Shown: positions 59,957 through 64,000 of the stretch, piece after piece | Layout: every line of letters begins with the position of its first letter | How positions within the stretch are numbered: position 1 is the stretch's first letter | Position numbers and translations under genes: made by a program | Notes under the pieces: generated by a model | The model's database searches: none | Seen by the model: only the letters and a program-made list of their open reading frames with translations | Told to the model about the DNA's origin: nothing | NCBI RefSeq assembly: GCF_900188485.1 | Contig: NZ_FZPH01000004.1 | Location: forward strand, 5,304-69,303 | DNA: 64,000 bases | Direction: 5' to 3' | From: Asanoa hainanensis | GTDB lineage: Bacteria; Actinomycetota; Actinomycetes; Mycobacteriales; Micromonosporaceae

Positions 59957-62900
59957 GTGGAGCTGCGGCTGATGGGCCGGTTCTCGGTGCTGTGCGACGG
60001 CCGGGAAGTCAGCGAGACGGCGTTCCAGGGCCGGAAGGTCCGTACCCTGCTGCGCGTCCTCGCGACCCGGCAGGGGCGGTTCGTGCCCAACGACGTGCTC
60101 GCCGAGGCGGTGTGGACGCAGCGGCCGCCGGCCAGCCCGGCCGCCAACCTGCAGGTGCTGGTCAACCGGGCCCGGCGCGCGATCGGCCGCGCCGAGCTGA
60201 TCCGCACCGGCCCGGGCGGTTACACCCTGGCGGGACCACCCGAGTGCGTCGTCGACACCGAGGTGCTCCTCGCCGCGCTCGTGGCCGCCGAGCGGCTGGC
60301 CGGGTCCGCGGCGCTGGCGGCCTACCGCTCGGCCCTCGCCGGGGTCGCCGAGCCGCTGCCCGAGGAGGCGTACGCCGACTGGGCGCAGCCGTATCGCACG
60401 AAGGTGTTCCAGGCCCGCCAGCTCGCCTGGGAACGAGCCGCCTTCCTGGCCGTGGAGCAGGGCGAGCCGGCCCTGGCCGTGCAGTACGCGGCGGAGGCGG
60501 CGGCCGCCGAGCCCTTGCGGGAGGCGGCCGCACTGGCGCTCGTGCGGGCCCTGGCCGCCGCCGGCGACCGGGCGGCGGCGCTGGAGGAGTTCGACCGGTA
60601 CCGGCGCGCCGTCGTCGACGAGCTGGGTATCGAGCCCTCGGCGGCGGCGACGGACGTGCAGCGCATGGTGCTGGCGACCGGCGAGGTCAGCCCCGCGGGG
60701 TTCGGGCTCCTGCGCTTCGTCGGGCGCGACGAGGTGGTCGGCGCGATCCTGTCGGGGCTCACCGGCGGCGTGGTGCGGGTCGCGGGGCGGTCCGGGACCG
60801 GAAAGTCCCGGGTGCTGGAGGCGGTCGGTGCGGCGGTGCCGGCGATCGACCTGGCCGCGTACTGGGCCGAACGCGACGAGCCTTACTCCCTCGTGCGTAC
60901 GCTGCTGCGCCGGCTGTTCATCTCGGACCCATCCTCCTGGCAGGCGTTGCCCCGCCGGCTCGGGTCGGCGCTGGCCCACCTGGTGCCCGAGCTCGACGCG
61001 CCGCCCACCGCCTTCGACGCCGAGACGCGCAACGCCCTGGTGGCCGAGGCGGCGCGCCGGCTGCTGGACGCCGCTCCGCAGCGGGTCGTCATCGTCGACG
61101 ACCTGCAGTGGGCGGACCCGAGCAGTCTCGGGTTGCTCGGGTCCCTCGCCGGGCGGCGTGGCGGTCCCGCGTTCGTCGTCGCGTACCGACCGGACGAGCT
61201 GACCGCCGACACGAAGCAACTGCTGCGCCGGCTGCCCGGACCGCCGGCAACCAGCCTTGGCGGGCTCACCAGGTCCGCCCTGGCCGAGCTGGTCGACGAT
61301 CCCGGTCTGGTCGCCGCGCTCGCCGCCGACACCGACCGCACGCCGATGGCGGTGGGCGAGGTGCTCCGGGTGCTGCACGCCGAGGGCCTCGTCCGGATGG
61401 ATCCGGGCTCCGGTCGCTGGCGGACGGTTGCTTCCGCCCCGCGCGCCTTGGTCGCTTTGGCCGAGCGGGCCCGGCACGTCGGCCGGAACGGGCAGCGGCG
61501 GGCCATCGCGGACCGGGCGGCCGCCCACGACGGGCCGGCGGCCACCGCGCTGAGCCTGCTCTCGCTGCTGGGCCGGGAGGCCTCGGCCCGGACCGTGGGA
61601 GCGGCGGCCGAGCTCAGCGAGACGGCTGCCCTCGGCGCGCTCGACGAGCTGGCCGCGGCCGGCCTGGCCCGCCTCGGCGAGCACGGCTGGCGCACCACGC
61701 ACGACATGGTCGGGGAGGTCGTCGTCGCGGACCTGAGCGACGGCACGCGGGCCCGGCTGCACGCCCGGCTCGCCGGCGTGCTCGAGCAAGAGGGTGGCGA
61801 GTCCGCCGAGCAGGCCCGGCACTGGCGCGGCGCCGGCGACGGCGCGCGGGCGGCCGAGGCCTGCGCCCGGGCGGCGGCGCGCGCCCTCGACCAGGTCGCC
61901 GACGCCGAGGCGGAGCGCCTGGCCGGTGCCGGCCTCGCCGACTGCGCCCCCGACCACCCGGTGCGGGTGCGCCTGCTGGAGGCCCGGGCCCAGGCCCGCC
62001 GCCGGCACGGTGACATCGGCGCCGCCCGCGACGACCTCCGCGCCGCACTGGCCGCCTGCTCCGGCGGCCCCCGCCGGGCGACGCTCCTGGCGCAGCTCGC
62101 CAGCCTCGACTCCGGCGCCGACGACCTGCGCCGGGCGGCCGAGCTCGCCGAGCTCGCCCTCGTCGAAGCCGGCGACAACGATCCGGCCCGGGCGGCCGCG
62201 CTGGAGGTCGCGTCCGTGATCGACATGAACCTCGACCGCCCGGCCCGCGCCGAGACGCGGGCCGCCGAGGCCCTCGCCCGCTACACCCGGGCCGGCGACT
62301 CGCGTGGCGCCGCCCGCGTCCTCGACGCCCAGGCCATGGCGCGATTCCTGCACGGCAACATCGCCGCGGCGGTCGACGAGCTCGACCGGGCCGCCCACCT
62401 GTTCGAGAGCTCCGGCGACCTCGTGCACGCGGTCACGCCCCGCTCCACCTGCGGGCATGGCCGGGTCCTGCTGGACCGGGCGGCCGAGGGCCTCGCCGAC
62501 ACCGAGCGCGCACTCGACGTGGCCCGCACCCTCGGCCACCCGGAAGGCGAGACCTACGCACTGTGGCACCGCGCCGAGGCCTCGGCCGCACTCGGCCGGT
62601 CCGCACCGGCCCTGACCGACGGCCGCGCGGCGCTGGCCATCGCGCAGCGGCTGGGGCACCGCGGCTGGACGGCCACGGCCTGGCGGGCGATCGGCATCGC
62701 CCAGCAGAGCGCCGGTGACCTGCCCGCCGCACTGGAGGCGTTCCGCGAGTCCCTGCGCCTGTCGACCAACCTGGACCTGTTCGGCTGCTGGGCGGCGGCC
62801 CGGGCCGCCCTGGTCTGCGTCGCGCTCGGCCGACTCGACGAAGCGGCGCCCCTGGTCGCCCAGGCCCGCGCGGCTGGGCCGGCGCTGGGCCAGCACGAGG

Positions 62901-63058
62901 CGCGGTGGGCAGCGGCGGCGCTCGCCGTGGCCAGGGGTGACGCGCGCGCCGCGGAGGTGGTCAGCGAGGCCACGCAGGCGGCCAGGGCAGCGGACGCCCG
63001 GATCTACCTGCCCCCGCTTGCCGAACTAGCGCTGCGCTTCGAAATGGGCCTTCATTGA
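59957..63058 (+). CDS. BTAD/AAA ATPase transcriptional regulator (SARP-like)
   Basis: The 1033-residue protein starts with an OmpR-like winged helix (VELRLMGRFSVLCDGREVSE, LAEAVWTQRPPASPAANLQV) followed by a BTAD helical domain (AALAYRSALAGVAEPLPEEA-like, ALALVRALAAAGDRAAALEE). Then comes an ATPase with P-loop VVRVAGRSGTGKSRVLEA (about 275) and VVIVDDLQWADPSSLGLLGS (Walker B, about 380). A long C-terminal TPR region follows (about 600-1030). Such large SARP/LAL hybrids often activate secondary-metabolite or catabolic genes. No LuxR domain is at the C-terminus. The GTG at 59957 was chosen over an in-frame TTG at 59915. The target may be the divergent cupin operon. Confidence 0.9.
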   Translation: MELRLMGRFSVLCDGREVSETAFQGRKVRTLLRVLATRQGRFVPNDVLAEAVWTQRPPASPAANLQVLVNRARRAIGRAELIRTGPGGYTLAGPPECVVDTEVLLAALVAAERLAGSAALAAYRSALAGVAEPLPEEAYADWAQPYRTKVFQARQLAWERAAFLAVEQGEPALAVQYAAEAAAAEPLREAAALALVRALAAAGDRAAALEEFDRYRRAVVDELGIEPSAAATDVQRMVLATGEVSPAGFGLLRFVGRDEVVGAILSGLTGGVVRVAGRSGTGKSRVLEAVGAAVPAIDLAAYWAERDEPYSLVRTLLRRLFISDPSSWQALPRRLGSALAHLVPELDAPPTAFDAETRNALVAEAARRLLDAAPQRVVIVDDLQWADPSSLGLLGSLAGRRGGPAFVVAYRPDELTADTKQLLRRLPGPPATSLGGLTRSALAELVDDPGLVAALAADTDRTPMAVGEVLRVLHAEGLVRMDPGSGRWRTVASAPRALVALAERARHVGRNGQRRAIADRAAAHDGPAATALSLLSLLGREASARTVGAAAELSETAALGALDELAAAGLARLGEHGWRTTHDMVGEVVVADLSDGTRARLHARLAGVLEQEGGESAEQARHWRGAGDGARAAEACARAAARALDQVADAEAERLAGAGLADCAPDHPVRVRLLEARAQARRRHGDIGAARDDLRAALAACSGGPRRATLLAQLASLDSGADDLRRAAELAELALVEAGDNDPARAAALEVASVIDMNLDRPARAETRAAEALARYTRAGDSRGAARVLDAQAMARFLHGNIAAAVDELDRAAHLFESSGDLVHAVTPRSTCGHGRVLLDRAAEGLADTERALDVARTLGHPEGETYALWHRAEASAALGRSAPALTDGRAALAIAQRLGHRGWTATAWRAIGIAQQSAGDLPAALEAFRESLRLSTNLDLFGCWAAARAALVCVALGRLDEAAPLVAQARAAGPALGQHEARWAAAALAVARGDARAAEVVSEATQAARAADARIYLPPLAELALRFEMGLH

Positions 63059-63505
63059 CGGGTGGTAGTCGTCGAACGTCGGTAGTGGGCGGTCCTCGCG
63101 GGCGGCCACCAGGGCGTCCAGATAGAACTCCCAGCCCGGCCCGATGTCGCCGACGCCGGCCGTGTCGGTCAGGCGCTGTGTGAAGCGCAGTTCGGTCACG
63201 CCGTCGGCCTCCGCCAGCACCAGGTCGAGGTGCCAGTCGCCGTGCTCGTCGACCGCGGAGACGGCCAAGCGGCGCTCCGGCTCGCACGCGTCGATCCGGA
63301 AGTCCATCCAGGGCTGGGTTTCCTCCTGGACGAGCTGGACCTGGATCGTGGCCCCCGGCGCCGCGTCACCCTTCCACGGGCCGAACCAGCGGGCCGTGCG
63401 GTCGGGGTCGGTCAGGCTCGCCCACACGTCCGCCGCGGGTGCGCGGAACGTGCGGGTGAGCACGAGGTCGTTGCCGAACAGTCGTCCCGTCGGTGTCGGG
63501 CTCAT
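63026..63505 (-). CDS. SRPBCC (AHSA1-like) domain protein
   Basis: The 159-residue protein is an AHSA1-type SRPBCC fold: NDLVLTRTFRAPAADVWASL, TDPDRTARWFGPWKGDAAPG, FRIDACEPERRLAVSAVDEH, VTELRFTQRLTDTAGVGDIG and GWEFYLDALVAAREDRPLPT. These form the helix-grip hydrophobic cavity. It is co-translated with the ArsR-type regulator (ATGA overlap), a pairing frequent in actinobacteria. The ligand is unknown. The 3' end overlaps the convergent BTAD regulator gene by 33 bp. Confidence 0.9.
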   Translation of the reverse strand: MSPTPTGRLFGNDLVLTRTFRAPAADVWASLTDPDRTARWFGPWKGDAAPGATIQVQLVQEETQPWMDFRIDACEPERRLAVSAVDEHGDWHLDLVLAEADGVTELRFTQRLTDTAGVGDIGPGWEFYLDALVAAREDRPLPTFDDYHPSMKAHFEAQR

Positions 63506-63864
63506 GCGGTCTTCTCCTCGGATCGGTCGGGGCCGGCGGCCGTGCGCCGCTCGCGCCGGGTGCGGTAGACCTCGGTCTCCAGCGCGTCGAACCGGTGCTG
63601 CCAGGCGGACGGCCGGGTCAGCTCGGCCAGCCACCCCATCAGCTCCTCGATCGGCGCGGTGACCAGCGCGTAGACGCGATGCCGTCCGTCGGCCGCGTCG
63701 CTGACCAGGCCGGCCTCGCGCAGCACGCGGAGGTGGCGGCTGACGGCCGGGCGGCTGATCGCGAACCGGTCGGCGATCTGGCCGGCCGTGAGCGGGCCGT
63801 CCCGGAGCATCAGCAGGATCTCCCGCCGCACCCGGTCGGCGACCGCCCCCGCCACCTCGTCCAC
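63502..63864 (-). CDS. ArsR-type winged-helix regulator
   Basis: The 120-residue protein is an ArsR/SmtB winged helix: DRVRREILLMLRDGPLTAGQ, IADRFAISRPAVSRHLRVLR (recognition helix) and EAGLVSDAADGRHRVYALVT (wing). A C-terminal helix ELMGWLAELTRPSAWQHRFD follows. There is no metal-binding cysteine pair. It probably represses its own operon with the SRPBCC gene. The GTG at 63864 is 6 nt after TACGCT, so translation is leaderless, and an inverted repeat covers that hexamer. It is divergent from the partial gene at the window end. Confidence 0.92.
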   Translation of the reverse strand: MDEVAGAVADRVRREILLMLRDGPLTAGQIADRFAISRPAVSRHLRVLREAGLVSDAADGRHRVYALVTAPIEELMGWLAELTRPSAWQHRFDALETEVYRTRRERRTAAGPDRSEEKTA

Positions 63865-63870
63865 GCCGGA

Positions 63871-63890
63871 AGCGTAACACGTCGGTTACG
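63871..63890 (-). promoter_or_regulatory. operator and -10 of the ArsR-SRPBCC operon
   Basis: CGTAAC (63873-63878), 6 bp, GTTACG (63885-63890) is a perfect inverted repeat. The minus-strand -10 TACGCT (63871-63876) overlaps its left arm and ends 6 nt before the GTG at 63864. Binding of the ArsR protein here would block RNA polymerase. Confidence 0.65.
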
Positions 63891-63924
63891 CGTCAGCCGG
63901 GCCGGCCGTGGGCCCGGACACGTT

Positions 63925-63955
63925 TTGACCTAGAGCGCACTCCAGCTCCTAGCGT
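63925..63955 (+). promoter_or_regulatory. MerR-type promoter with 19-bp spacer
   Basis: TTGACC (63925-63930) and TAGCGT (63950-63955) are separated by exactly 19 bp, the elongated spacing of MerR-family promoters. The spacer carries the near-palindrome CTAGAG-CGCA-CTCCAG (63930-63945). The -10 ends 7 nt before the ATG at 63963, implying a leaderless message. The MerR-type regulator itself is not in the window. Confidence 0.75.
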
Positions 63956-63962
63956 TGGTCGC

Positions 63963-64000
63963 ATGAGTGAAGCGCAACAGGACCGGTTCGAGCAGGGGAT
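63963..64000 (+). CDS. start of a gene cut by the window end
   Basis: Only the first 12 codons are visible: MSEAQQDRFEQG. That is too short for assignment. It follows a MerR-type promoter with no Shine-Dalgarno, so it is probably a leaderless gene controlled by a MerR-family protein. In many actinobacteria such promoters drive oxidoreductase or regulator genes, but nothing in this fragment proves that. Confidence 0.6.
   Translation, partial: MSEAQQDRFEQG

Noticed and set aside
59936-62896. Open frame of about 985 codons antisense to the BTAD regulator
   Set aside because: Same reason: shadow of a long high-GC gene with clear winged-helix, BTAD and P-loop motifs.

Overview
This 64 kb window is a chromosomal segment from a very GC-rich actinobacterium. 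Dense operons with 1-4 bp overlaps, frequent GTG starts, F420-type flavin enzymes, a type-B succinate dehydrogenase, a mycothiol-type DinB-fold enzyme, Ski2-like and HrpA helicases, and many SARP/LAL/NarL regulators all fit Micromonosporaceae (Actinoplanes/Micromonospora relatives). This assignment is inference; there is no rRNA or tRNA in the window. I see no phage, IS element, CRISPR array or biosynthetic cluster. It looks like core plus lineage-specific chromosome.

Layout. 1-10.6 kb: short repeats, an M43-type metalloprotease pair, a stand-alone PP2C phosphatase coupled to a polytopic membrane protein, an MFS exporter, a two-domain alpha-beta barrel protein coupled to a DUF2252 protein, an Nramp transporter and a secreted beta-propeller-like protein ending in a strong terminator. 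10.6-16 kb: UBP zinc finger, Na+/H+ antiporter, an LLM flavin enzyme, a 51-bp tandem repeat with a duplicated piece of the neighbouring MFS gene, and an ArsR-type regulator with its MFS transporter. 16-22.8 kb: sorbosone-dehydrogenase-like lipoprotein, DUF1707 protein, NarL-type two-component system, EcsC protein, CBM-like surface protein and a lysozyme-like wall protein with a candidate Crp site. 23-30 kb: PAC2 protein, XthA, a class F sortase next to a likely surface substrate, and TrmB coupled to a Ski2-like helicase. 30-31 kb: a repeat-bearing intergenic block. 31-42 kb: an operon of three secreted lipoproteins, a LAL regulator, GNAT proteins, DUF427 and DUF4331 proteins, and a self-regulated wHTH/ABC-2 operon. 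42-54 kb: HelD-like RNA polymerase-associated helicase, AlkZ-like glycosylase, HrpA, a universal stress protein, ribosomal protein bL37 (27 codons), an ECF41-type sigma factor with its SDR partner, an exported beta-carbonic anhydrase and a PemK-like protein. 54-64 kb: LysR regulator divergent from sdhCAB, a TIGR03086-SnoaL fusion with a cupin, a large BTAD/AAA regulator, an ArsR-SRPBCC operon, and the first codons of a gene behind a MerR-type promoter.

A recurring feature is a TANNNT hexamer 6-7 nt upstream of the start codon with no Shine-Dalgarno sequence. I count 13 such genes, which suggests widespread leaderless transcription. Several of these -10 elements are overlapped by palindromes that read well as autoregulatory operators (LysR/sdh, both ArsR genes, the wHTH-ABC operon, the MerR-type promoter). 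These give the most testable new information in the window. Nothing here stands out as a wholly new defence or biosynthetic system.
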